The notes beneath the pieces were generated by a model. That model was not told the DNA's origin, made no database searches, and worked only from the letters and a program-made list of their open reading frames with translations. From Verrucomicrobiota bacterium (GTDB taxonomy: Bacteria; Verrucomicrobiota; Verrucomicrobiia; Chthoniobacterales; UBA10450): a DNA stretch of 5,720 bases. The DNA lies in assembly GCA_003219925.1 (NCBI GenBank), contig QHQU01000236.1, forward strand, positions 1 to 5,720, in the 5' to 3' direction. The position numbers and the translations under genes are program-made. Of this stretch, positions 1-4,679 are shown in pieces (within the stretch, counting starts at the first letter, position 1; each line of letters begins with the position of its first letter).

Positions 1-978
1 GGCGTCGAAGGAGGCGCGCTGGGCCACTTGTTGTTCATAAACGAGCGACTGATAAAGGCGCGACGATTGGCCGCCGGATAAAATTTCATCTGCCAAACCC
101 AGTGCTGGCTCATCGTTATTGCGAACCGACGGCCCCAGATAAGTCATGGCGAACGCGGGCAATGGGGCCTTGGCACTGAATAAGACCTCGTGCCTATCTT
201 CTTTGCGTGGAGGTTCAACGACGGCCACTCGCGGAATCTTCGTTGTCGGCTTGGGGATCGGCCCGAAATATTTTTTGGTCCAGGATTCGAGGTCACTCGC
301 CTTAAAATCACCAACTACAACTAATGTTGCATTGTCCGGTCGATAGAAGGTCGAATGAAACGCCTTTACTTCGGGTAGCTGCGCCGCATCGAGTTCTGCA
401 ATATTGCCGATGCTCGGCCGTTTGTAAGGATGAACGGCAAAGGACTTCTGATCGATCGCTAACGAGAATTCGCCATACGGATTGGCCAGGATGCGCTGGC
501 GATATTCTTCCTTCACCACGTCCCGCTCTGAATTGAAATTCCCATCATTGAGGGCCAGCGAAGACATCCGTTCCGCTTCCGCCCAAAGGACCGGCTCCAG
601 GTAGTTCGAAGGAACGACCTCATGGTAAACAGTCACGTCCGGCGCGGTATAGGCGTTGTTCTCTCCACCGACGTTTTCGGTCAACTGCTCAAAAGTCTCG
701 GGCGTCAGGTGCTCGTTGCCCTTAAACATCATGTGCTCGAACAAATGTGCGAACCCACTGCGTCCATCGGGATCATCTTTGGACCCGACATGGTACCAAA
801 CCTGGACAGCGACCGTTGGACTGGAATGATCCTCGATCGAGTAAATCTCCAGACCATTTTGCAAGGTAGTATGATTGAAAGACAACTTCTTCACCTCGGC
901 TTCGGGCTCTCGCGCGAGACCTGAAGCCACTAAGGTCAAGCAAGCAGAAAAAAGAACGAGAAGCCGGCCGGCGCGCAC
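1..978 (-). CDS. M16 family zinc metallopeptidase, exported (N-terminal part, truncated by window edge)
   Basis: Translated on the minus strand, this gives 326 codons with no stop and continues past the left edge. Residues 78-82 read HLFEH, the inverted zinc motif HxxEH of M16 (pitrilysin/insulinase/processing peptidase) enzymes: H78 and H82 bind zinc and E81 is the catalytic base. The distal glutamate ligand is expected about 80 residues later and fits E158 within ERDVVKEEYR. Other family landmarks are VWYHVGS before the motif, ENVGGENNAYT after it, and FYRPDNATLVVVGDF near residues 208-222. Residues 1-22 form a signal peptide (basic MRAGR, hydrophobic stretch, cleavage after GLA), so the enzyme probably acts in the periplasm or outside the cell. 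An in-frame stop at 991-993 leaves only TTG 985-987 or GTG 976-978 as starts. GTG is preferred because AAGG lies about 10 nt upstream of it but almost abuts the TTG. The second half and substrate are not visible. Confidence 0.95.
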   Translation of the reverse strand, partial: MRAGRLLVLFSACLTLVASGLAREPEAEVKKLSFNHTTLQNGLEIYSIEDHSSPTVAVQVWYHVGSKDDPDGRSGFAHLFEHMMFKGNEHLTPETFEQLTENVGGENNAYTAPDVTVYHEVVPSNYLEPVLWAEAERMSSLALNDGNFNSERDVVKEEYRQRILANPYGEFSLAIDQKSFAVHPYKRPSIGNIAELDAAQLPEVKAFHSTFYRPDNATLVVVGDFKASDLESWTKKYFGPIPKPTTKIPRVAVVEPPRKEDRHEVLFSAKAPLPAFAMTYLGPSVRNNDEPALGLADEILSGGQSSRLYQSLVYEQQVAQRASFDA

Positions 979-1074
979 AGAGCGCAAACCTTAGGGAGCG
1001 ATTCTTTTTCGACAACCTCTTTTGCTCCCTACTCGGGTTCAGGCCGCTGCTACGATTCACCAGAGAGAATCTTC

Positions 1075-1106
1075 GCTGGGCGCACAGACTGGAAAGTCCG
1101 TGTTCC
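1075..1106. repeat. Interspersed 32-nt hairpin repeat, copy A
   Basis: This copy begins GCTGGGCG, then forms a hairpin from CACAGACT and AGTCCGTG around a GGAA loop, and ends in TTCC. A second copy at 2473-2504 matches 28 of 32 positions, and all four differences are transitions. A third, more diverged copy lies at 4649-4679. It sits in the spacer between the divergent M16 peptidase start and the acyltransferase remnant. The pattern is typical of REP-like extragenic palindromes; no transposase is nearby. Confidence 0.75.
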
Positions 1107-1221
1107 GGTTGAGTCGCGTGTTCGGGGATCTTTTGTTCTCGATTCTTTGAGCTTACGCTCCGAGCCGGTGACGAGCGGAACAATCATCGCGCGACAAAGG
1201 GCAAAGCCCGGCACGGAAGAA

Positions 1222-1395
1222 ATGTTTCCGTTGAAGGTAACTCATGTTCATTCGCCGCGTTTATTTGGCCTCGATTTTCTGCGGGCGCTTGCCATCGGGG
1301 CCGTTATTGTGTCGCATGGCTTCGCTTTTCTCATGCCACACCTGCCGTGGTGGTGCGGCTTTCTCGGTCATAGCGGCTTCTACGTAACAGCTTGA
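1222..1395 (+). pseudogene. Acyltransferase-3 (OafA/NolL-like) family, 5' remnant
   Basis: The frame from ATG 1222 gives 57 residues. The stretch RLFGLDFLRALAIGAVIVSH matches the first transmembrane helix and opening motif of the integral-membrane acyltransferase-3 family, which O-acylates surface sugars. It is followed by WWCGFLGHSGFY, where intact relatives usually continue into a VELFFVLSGF-type segment. Here the similarity stops at about 1384 and the frame ends in a TGA at 1393-1395. None of the three forward frames over the next 150 nt resumes the family sequence, so the rest of a protein normally near 350 residues or more is gone. This is a deletion remnant rather than a frameshift. The start has only a weak purine-rich stretch (GGAAGAA) ahead of it. 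A functional micro-protein is unlikely but not excluded. Confidence 0.75.
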
Positions 1396-1426
1396 GCAAA
1401 TCAATTCCGGACTGCCGATCGCGGGC

Positions 1427-1456
1427 AAAAATTGGAGGGCGGCGATCTTCGCCGCC
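1427..1456 (-). terminator. Hairpin with T-tract beyond the zinc-ribbon gene
   Basis: GGCGGCGA and TCGCCGCC (1438-1456) form a perfect 8-bp stem with a TCT loop. Read on the minus strand it is followed after a few bases by AATTTTTG, which fits an intrinsic terminator about 85 nt past the stop of the 1541-1828 gene. The distance and the spacing of the T-tract are looser than ideal. The hairpin could instead belong to a dispersed palindrome, since nearby GGCGGCAAGG repeats part of the stem. Confidence 0.4.
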
Positions 1457-1540
1457 GTTTCCTTTCCTTGGCGGCAAGGACGACCGCTCTACAACGCTGT
1501 TTTGTTCCGAGACGCCAAGACGTTTCACCTATCGCGCAGC

Positions 1541-1828
1541 TCACGCTGCTTGCTCGTGCGAAATTCGTCCACAGACGGGACAATTAAGCTTGCCGTCCAG
1601 GTCTGTCGCGACCAGCTCCGGCGGCCAGCAGCGGGGACACAGACTGAATCCTAATTCGCCGCCAAGCGTCGCTTGGGCCATCCGCAGATCGTTTTCGGCT
1701 TCGCAAAGAAACTTTCCCAGCCGAGCCGGCGCATCTCCCGTAGCCGAGAGGATTTCTCGCGCGGCGCGAACTTTTTCAGAAACCACTGTGATTGAAAGGA
1801 GCGCAGAATGTAGAGCGTCAATGTCCAT
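1541..1828 (-). CDS. Small hypothetical protein with C-terminal zinc ribbon
   Basis: This 95-residue protein has two parts. Residues 1-55 are predicted mostly helical, with acidic and basic heptads (SEKVRAAREIL, CEAENDLRMAQATL). Residues 64-86 hold CPRCW...NCPVCG, with paired CxxC motifs at C64/C67 and C83/C86 that should bind one zinc ion in a rubredoxin-like knuckle. It matches no named family I can identify with confidence, and the function is unknown; a DNA, RNA or protein-docking role is possible. An in-frame stop lies four codons upstream, so ATG 1826-1828 is the likely start. GGGAGG lies 16 nt ahead, which is a long spacing for a ribosome site. It reads toward the hairpin at 1438-1456. 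The conserved cysteine spacing and good coding character argue that it is real. Confidence 0.7.
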   Translation of the reverse strand: MDIDALHSALLSITVVSEKVRAAREILSATGDAPARLGKFLCEAENDLRMAQATLGGELGFSLCPRCWPPELVATDLDGKLNCPVCGRISHEQAA

Positions 1829-2018
1829 GATAATAGATTAAACGCCTCCCGTGACGATTCGGTTGCAGTTGTGTGCCGATTTTGTGAAATCGCAGATCTG
1901 AGGTGCTGGAGACTCGATTGTCGCCACTGCGAGTCGCTGCAGCGACCGGACCGAATGCTTCGCCACGTGACCGCGAGAGCGTTTTACGCGGCTGGATGCT
2001 CGGGCCGATGGCGGAAAC

Positions 2019-2267
2019 TTATAGATGTCGCCGTGAGAATTCACGACCTGAGCCGGTCTTCAGATATTTTTCAAACGCTCGCGCCTTTGCTTCTGATTTG
2101 AATGCGATTGCGGTTTCGATGCGCCACGGGCGGCATCTGGCGGTGTATATGCATGTGCCTTGACTGTGCTCTTTTAGACGAGACGGGAGGTCTCGCGTGA
2201 TGCCGGTGTAGTGTTGAGTTGCATCAGCCTCGCTTACGAGAACATAAACGTAGAAAAAATTTTCCAT
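2019..2267 (-). CDS. GIY-YIG (URI-type) small nuclease
   Basis: The 82-residue product is a stand-alone GIY-YIG domain, close to the usual 80-100 residue size of this subfamily. The first motif is YVYVL (residues 6-10, the GIY position) and the second is YTGIT (20-24, the YIG position). DLPSRLKEH follows, with R30 and H34 as probable catalytic or scaffold residues. The metal-binding glutamate is E66 in AFEKYLKTGSG, and the RRHL tail is typical. Members cut DNA as UvrC-like, homing or restriction-like nucleases; the role of these mini versions is unproven. The frame is open to 2318, but ATG 2265-2267 is chosen because similarity begins with MENFFYVYV and the upstream part falls in inverted-repeat DNA. 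No strong ribosome site is visible. It lies directly 3' of a tRNA-Ile-like gene in the same orientation, suggesting a mobile or tRNA-associated element. Confidence 0.9.
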   Translation of the reverse strand: MENFFYVYVLVSEADATQHYTGITRDLPSRLKEHSQGTCIYTARCRPWRIETAIAFKSEAKARAFEKYLKTGSGREFSRRHL

Positions 2268-2387
2268 TGCGCTGGCTTGCCAAGCCGTAGTCTTGGAGCG
2301 CAAGGGAGAACATATCAAGCACGGGCCCGCCTACGTTTCACTCCGGCGTGGCAGCCTTCACTTTGTGCTGCGCTCCAAGCGAAGGCT
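2268..2387. repeat. Inverted-repeat-rich segment between the tRNA-like gene and the GIY-YIG gene
   Basis: CTTGGAGCGC (2292-2301) and GCGCTCCAAG (2370-2379) are a perfect 10-nt inverted pair enclosing 68 nt. AGCCTTC (2353-2359) pairs with GAAGGCT (2381-2387), whose last base is also the discriminator position of the tRNA-like gene. GGCTT-GCC-AAGCC (2274-2286) adds a small palindrome next to the nuclease start. The strand leading into the nuclease could fold into a branched structure, or the repeats could be element ends or nuclease targets. No open frame of interest occurs here. Confidence 0.6.
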
Positions 2388-2472
2388 GGGCCTGACTGGG
2401 CTCGAACCAGTGACCCTGCGCTTATCAAGCGCATGCTCACCCGTCCATCGCAGCGCAACAGGCTAACAGCCC
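2387..2472 (-). tRNA. tRNA-Ile (anticodon GAT)-like gene, 5' half degenerate, probably a pseudogene
   Basis: On the minus strand the 3' half is textbook. The anticodon stem TGCGC/GCGCA flanks the loop TTGATAA, with anticodon GAT at 2424-2426. The five-base variable loop is GGGTC. The T stem ACTGG/CCAGT encloses TTCGAGC, followed by CAGGCCC and discriminator A; CCA is not encoded. The 5' half is not normal. GGGCTGTTAGCCTGTTG resembles the usual GGGCCTGTAGCTCAGTTGG with small deletions, and about 15 extra bases precede GAGC of the D stem, giving roughly 86 nt in all. The acceptor pairs well only at its outer positions. A shorter reading from 2465 restores the inner acceptor pairs but mispairs the first two and leaves a 14-nt D loop. 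Functional tRNA-Ile(GAT) genes usually sit inside rRNA operons, so this isolated copy is more likely a relic than an expressed tRNA. Confidence 0.6.
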
Positions 2473-2504
2473 GTTGGGCGCACAGATTAGAAAGTCTGTG
2501 TTCC
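2473..2504. repeat. Interspersed 32-nt hairpin repeat, copy B
   Basis: This is the same element as at 1075-1106, in the same orientation, with 28 of 32 identical bases. CACAGATT and AGTCTGTG pair through one G-T wobble around AGAA, so the fold is kept despite substitutions. It directly abuts the 5' end of the tRNA-like gene, which may be connected with that gene's damaged 5' half. Confidence 0.75.
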
Positions 2505-2619
2505 AACCAGCCACGTCCGGTATGTCGCGGAACGCGGACCTTCCTGTTGTGCGCCAAACGAGCATTCCCCCCTTTTCTTCTGCGATCGAATGCGAGCGCT
2601 CCTTGCTTTGGTGCCGAGA

Positions 2620-3105
2620 TCAGGAGCGGCTTGGAATTATGCGACGTGTCGCGATCGACCAATACAGGATTACCGCCAACATTGCGCCACAGATGTCGAT
2701 CATTACGTCGCGCAGTGACGCCGTTCGTGATGGAACGAAAGACTGATGAAATTCATCGGTTGCGGCATAAGCCGCACAGAGCAGTAGCACGAGGCCCGCG
2801 GAAAGTGCCCTCCGTCCTTTCAATGCCGTATGGACAAAGGCGCGATACAACAGCACCGCGAGGATGGCATATTCCGATACATGCGCGAGCTTGCGCATAA
2901 AAAATTGGACCCGCAAAACGGTGAAGGGCGAAATTGTGGGAAAAAGCCAGTGTAAGAGAGGGCCAATAATACGCGAAGTATGTTCGGCTGACATCAAATC
3001 AGTCGACCCAATGAAAATGAGGGCCAACCAAATTATGATCGGCAACCAGTATCGAAGAAATGCTTTCAAATAAGGAATGTTAACCCGCGCAGTCCTGTTC
3101 GACAA
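2620..3105 (-). CDS. VanZ-like family membrane protein
   Basis: The 161-residue product has about four transmembrane helices, at roughly 14-33, 74-92, 101-117 and 134-152. It carries the VanZ-family signatures RKLAHVSEYA (71-80) and DEFHQSFVPSRTASLRDV (117-134), the latter continuing into MIDICGA. VanZ was named for a teicoplanin-resistance accessory protein, but most members are chromosomal proteins of unknown inner-membrane function, so a resistance role should not be assumed. The length is typical. The start is TTG 3103-3105: an in-frame TAG lies three codons upstream, and no ATG or GTG precedes the first helix. AGGG sits only 4 nt before it, a poor ribosome site. The gene is divergent from the mannose-6-phosphate isomerase, with a 70-nt shared spacer. 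Confidence 0.9.
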   Translation of the reverse strand: MSNRTARVNIPYLKAFLRYWLPIIIWLALIFIGSTDLMSAEHTSRIIGPLLHWLFPTISPFTVLRVQFFMRKLAHVSEYAILAVLLYRAFVHTALKGRRALSAGLVLLLCAAYAATDEFHQSFVPSRTASLRDVMIDICGAMLAVILYWSIATRRIIPSRS

Positions 3106-3121
3106 TTTACCCTATTATCGG

Positions 3122-3134
3122 TTCAATAATTGAA
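3122..3134. promoter_or_regulatory. Palindrome in divergent promoter spacer (possible operator)
   Basis: TTCAATAATTGAA is a perfect inverted repeat of 6-nt arms around a central A. It is centred in the AT-rich gap between the VanZ-like gene and the isomerase. Minus-strand GATAAT (3114-3119) next to it could serve as a -10 box for the VanZ-like gene, leaving almost no leader. Binding by a dimeric regulator is inference only. Confidence 0.25.
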
Positions 3135-3138
3135 GACG

Positions 3139-3166
3139 GTTGATGTTTGACGTTTGATGTTTGATG
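3139..3166 (+). repeat. Four tandem heptamers upstream of the isomerase
   Basis: GTTGATG, TTTGACG, TTTGATG and TTTGATG follow each other without gaps, consensus TTTGATG. The array ends inside the ribosome-binding site of the isomerase. Three of the four units contain ATG, giving alternative or decoy starts. Change in copy number would alter leader length and the frame of upstream starts. Confidence 0.7.
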
Positions 3167-3171
3167 GAGGG
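3166..3171 (+). promoter_or_regulatory. Shine-Dalgarno site that decides the isomerase start
   Basis: GGAGGG is the strongest ribosome-binding match in the window. From GGAGG there are 5 nt to ATG 3176-3178. The earlier in-frame candidates TTG 3161 and ATG 3164 lie before or within this site and would lack one of their own. Confidence 0.75.
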
Positions 3172-3175
3172 CGTG

Positions 3176-4120
3176 ATGGCGGGCTCCGATTCACCGGTCG
3201 TGTTCGAACCGATTTTCAAGGAAAGGATTTGGGGTGGTCATAACCTTGCCGCGTCGTTTGGCAAGAAATTGCCGGCCAACAAACGAATCGGCGAGTCATG
3301 GGAGATCGTCGATCGACCCGAAGCCCAAAGTATCGTGCGCGAAGGCCCGTTGGCCGGCCGATCGCTTCACGATCTCTGGGTAAACTTTCGCGAAAAGCTA
3401 TTTGGCGCGGTGCCCGATGCCCGGCGTTTTCCGCTGCTGATTAAACTGCTTGATGCGCAGGAGAAGTTGTCGCTGCAAGTCCATCCGCCGCCAGAAATCG
3501 CAGAATCGTTAGGTGGCGAAGCCAAGACCGAATTTTGGTATGTTTTTGCGGCGGAGCCGAATGCCGAAATTTTCGTTGGCCTCCGAAAATCGATGACGCG
3601 CGATCAATTCGAGGACGCCCTTCATTCCGGAACTGTCGCCGATTGTGTTCACGCGATCCGGATGAAGAACGGTGACGCCATGTTCCTGCCTTCCGGGAGA
3701 TTTCACGCCATCGGCGCCGGGAACATCTTAGTCGAGGTCCAGCAAAACAGCGACACCACTTATCGCGTTTTCGATTGGAACCGAGTCGATGATCAGGGGG
3801 AGCGGCGACAACTTCATGTGGATCAGGCGTTGCAATGCATCGATTTCAATGACGTGGCTCCCGAGCCGATTACACCAAGTGGTGAATTACTGGTGCGACA
3901 TGAACTCTTCGAAGTGCAGAAATGGAGTCTCGATGCTCAGCGTGCGATCGCGCCGCTCGGGCAATTTGCCATTGTTTTGTGCTTAACCGGCGCGCTGCGA
4001 TGCGCCGGTGTCGATTTCACGCCGGGTGATTTCTTTCTCGTGCCGGCTTCGTTACGAGAACGAACGATCCATCCACGTGGCGAAGGCACATCGCTTCTGC
4101 GGGTGACGATTCCAGTATAA
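3176..4120 (+). CDS. manA: Mannose-6-phosphate isomerase, class I (zinc-dependent)
   Basis: The 314-residue cytosolic enzyme interconverts fructose-6-phosphate and mannose-6-phosphate, feeding GDP-mannose and surface glycan synthesis or mannose catabolism. Numbering from ATG 3176, the zinc ligands fit Q101 and H103 in LSLQVHP, E119 in KTEFWYV and H177 in GRFHAIG. The helical signature QQNSDTTYRVFDW (189-201) contains the catalytic arginine R197. The N-terminal ERIWGG motif is also typical. Length and motif spacing match the short Bacillus-type form rather than the longer enterobacterial one. The start is set by GGAGG 5 nt upstream. The C-terminal cupin half looks complete, ending in LLRVTIPV. 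It is transcribed alone: divergent from the VanZ-like gene and convergent with DUF971, with a strong palindrome 4 nt after its stop. Tandem heptamers in its leader may affect expression. Confidence 0.95.
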   Translation: MAGSDSPVVFEPIFKERIWGGHNLAASFGKKLPANKRIGESWEIVDRPEAQSIVREGPLAGRSLHDLWVNFREKLFGAVPDARRFPLLIKLLDAQEKLSLQVHPPPEIAESLGGEAKTEFWYVFAAEPNAEIFVGLRKSMTRDQFEDALHSGTVADCVHAIRMKNGDAMFLPSGRFHAIGAGNILVEVQQNSDTTYRVFDWNRVDDQGERRQLHVDQALQCIDFNDVAPEPITPSGELLVRHELFEVQKWSLDAQRAIAPLGQFAIVLCLTGALRCAGVDFTPGDFFLVPASLRERTIHPRGEGTSLLRVTIPV

Positions 4121-4124
4121 AAAC

Positions 4125-4181
4125 GGAGGGACATGCTCTGTTATGTCCCAATCTTTGGGCCGCGACAGAGCGCGTCCCTCC
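4125..4181. repeat. 57-nt nested palindrome, GGAGGG...CCCTCC family; probable terminator between convergent genes
   Basis: The arms at 4125-4141 and 4165-4181 pair at 15 of 17 positions, and an inner stem CCCAA-TCT-TTGGG caps the structure. It begins 4 nt after the isomerase stop. Read on the minus strand, the hairpin is followed by GTTTTTAT, so it can serve as an intrinsic terminator for the DUF971/yggS side; on the plus strand no T-tract follows. A related element lies at 5615-5664, so this is a repeat family put to use as a terminator rather than a dedicated one. Confidence 0.7.
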
Positions 4182-4247
4182 AGCGGCGATCTATGCGAAG
4201 ATCCCAAATTCCGCGATCTGGCCGAGGATTCTTTAGCGGAACGATCT

Positions 4248-4559
4248 CTATTTCGGCGCCGACGAAGCCAACCGCCGCAGGTATTGGAAACTGTAAATCC
4301 CAGTGTTGTGTCCATCGTGCCAGCGCGGTTGCAGGGCGTAACCGCCGACGACGACGAAACTGTCGAGCTGAAAGCTGGCGTCGGTATGACTGACCTCCGG
4401 TCGCAAAACATTGCCCAGCACATCCGGTTCGCCGCCACAAGCCGCGCACGGACAGGCGCGACGGATTAGCTCAAGGTTGAGATACGATTCGCCGCCATCG
4501 CTCCATTGAATCGCCAACTCGTTACCGATTTGCTGAATATTTGTCGGTGCCAAAGCCAT
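4248..4559 (-). CDS. DUF971 / gamma-butyrobetaine hydroxylase N-terminal-like domain protein
   Basis: The 103-residue protein consists of a single DUF971 (GBBH-like_N) domain of normal length. Landmarks are LAIQWSDGGE (15-24), the LELIRRACPCAACGGE block (29-44) and WHDGHNTGIYSFQYLR (80-95). C36, C38, C41 and H84 match the Cys3His zinc site known from the N-terminal domain of human gamma-butyrobetaine hydroxylase. Bacterial stand-alone members occur near Fe-S assembly or Mrp-type genes and have no settled function. ATG 4557-4559 starts the domain at the expected place, but no convincing ribosome site precedes it. It lies 103 nt downstream of yggS on the same strand, so the two may be co-transcribed, although the gap is packed with palindromes. 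The gene reads toward the terminator-like palindrome at 4125-4181. Confidence 0.92.
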   Translation of the reverse strand: MALAPTNIQQIGNELAIQWSDGGESYLNLELIRRACPCAACGGEPDVLGNVLRPEVSHTDASFQLDSFVVVGGYALQPRWHDGHNTGIYSFQYLRRLASSAPK

Positions 4560-4589
4560 TGAGTAAGTTTAGCAGGATGCCGGCGGAAT

Positions 4590-4607
4590 ACAGGCTTTTT
4601 AGCCTGT
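4590..4607. repeat. Perfect palindrome in the yggS-DUF971 gap, first
   Basis: ACAGGCT and AGCCTGT form a perfect 7-bp stem around TTTT. The design (AGGCT, short loop, AGCCTGTGCGCC) resembles the hairpin of the 32-nt repeats, though the bases differ. It lies about 30 nt upstream of the DUF971 start and could affect its translation if co-transcribed. Confidence 0.6.
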
Positions 4608-4632
4608 GCGCCTAGCGGCTGGGGCGAAGTTC

Positions 4633-4651
4633 AGCGGACAAAATGTCCGCT
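4633..4651. repeat. Perfect palindrome in the yggS-DUF971 gap, second
   Basis: AGCGGACA and TGTCCGCT form a perfect 8-bp stem around AAA. It overlaps by three bases with repeat copy C, forming a compound palindromic block just beyond the yggS stop. No T-tract follows on the minus strand, so it is not a classical terminator. Confidence 0.65.
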
Positions 4652-4679
4652 GGGCGCGCAGACTACAAGTTCGCGTTCC
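4649..4679. repeat. Interspersed 32-nt hairpin repeat, copy C (diverged, overlaps end of yggS)
   Basis: It starts GCTGGGCG and ends GTTCC like copies A and B, with one base deleted and about five substitutions in between; CGCAGACT and AGTTCGCG still pair partly. It runs over the last four codons and the stop of yggS, so part of the coding end derives from the repeat. Confidence 0.6.

Noticed and set aside
773..1183. 136-codon open frame on the minus strand
   Set aside because: It overlaps the M16 peptidase start in another frame, runs through repeat copy A, and is rich in Arg and Ser without any domain.
1392..1841. 149-codon open frame on the plus strand
   Set aside because: It is antisense to the zinc-ribbon gene and begins in the palindrome-rich spacer; its composition is Arg/Ser-rich and typical of a shadow frame.
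1838..2044. 68-codon open frame on the minus strand between the GIY-YIG and zinc-ribbon genes
   Set aside because: It would sit neatly between two same-strand genes, with its stop 9 nt before the next ATG. But it overlaps the nuclease end, lacks a ribosome site and a recognisable domain, and is Ser/Arg-heavy. Not supported without homologues.
2315..2662. 115-codon open frame on the minus strand
   Set aside because: It reads through the tRNA-like gene and repeat copy B, with no domain similarity.
2211..2900. 229-codon open frame on the plus strand
   Set aside because: It crosses the antisense of the nuclease, tRNA, repeat and VanZ-like regions, so it is a chance frame through structured DNA.
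2620..3105. Reading the VanZ-like gene as glycopeptide resistance
   Set aside because: No vanHAX or regulator genes are present, and most VanZ-like proteins are chromosomal and unrelated to resistance.
4133..4469. Open frames on both strands opposite or overlapping DUF971
   Set aside because: They are out of frame with the well-supported DUF971 gene and start inside the palindrome.
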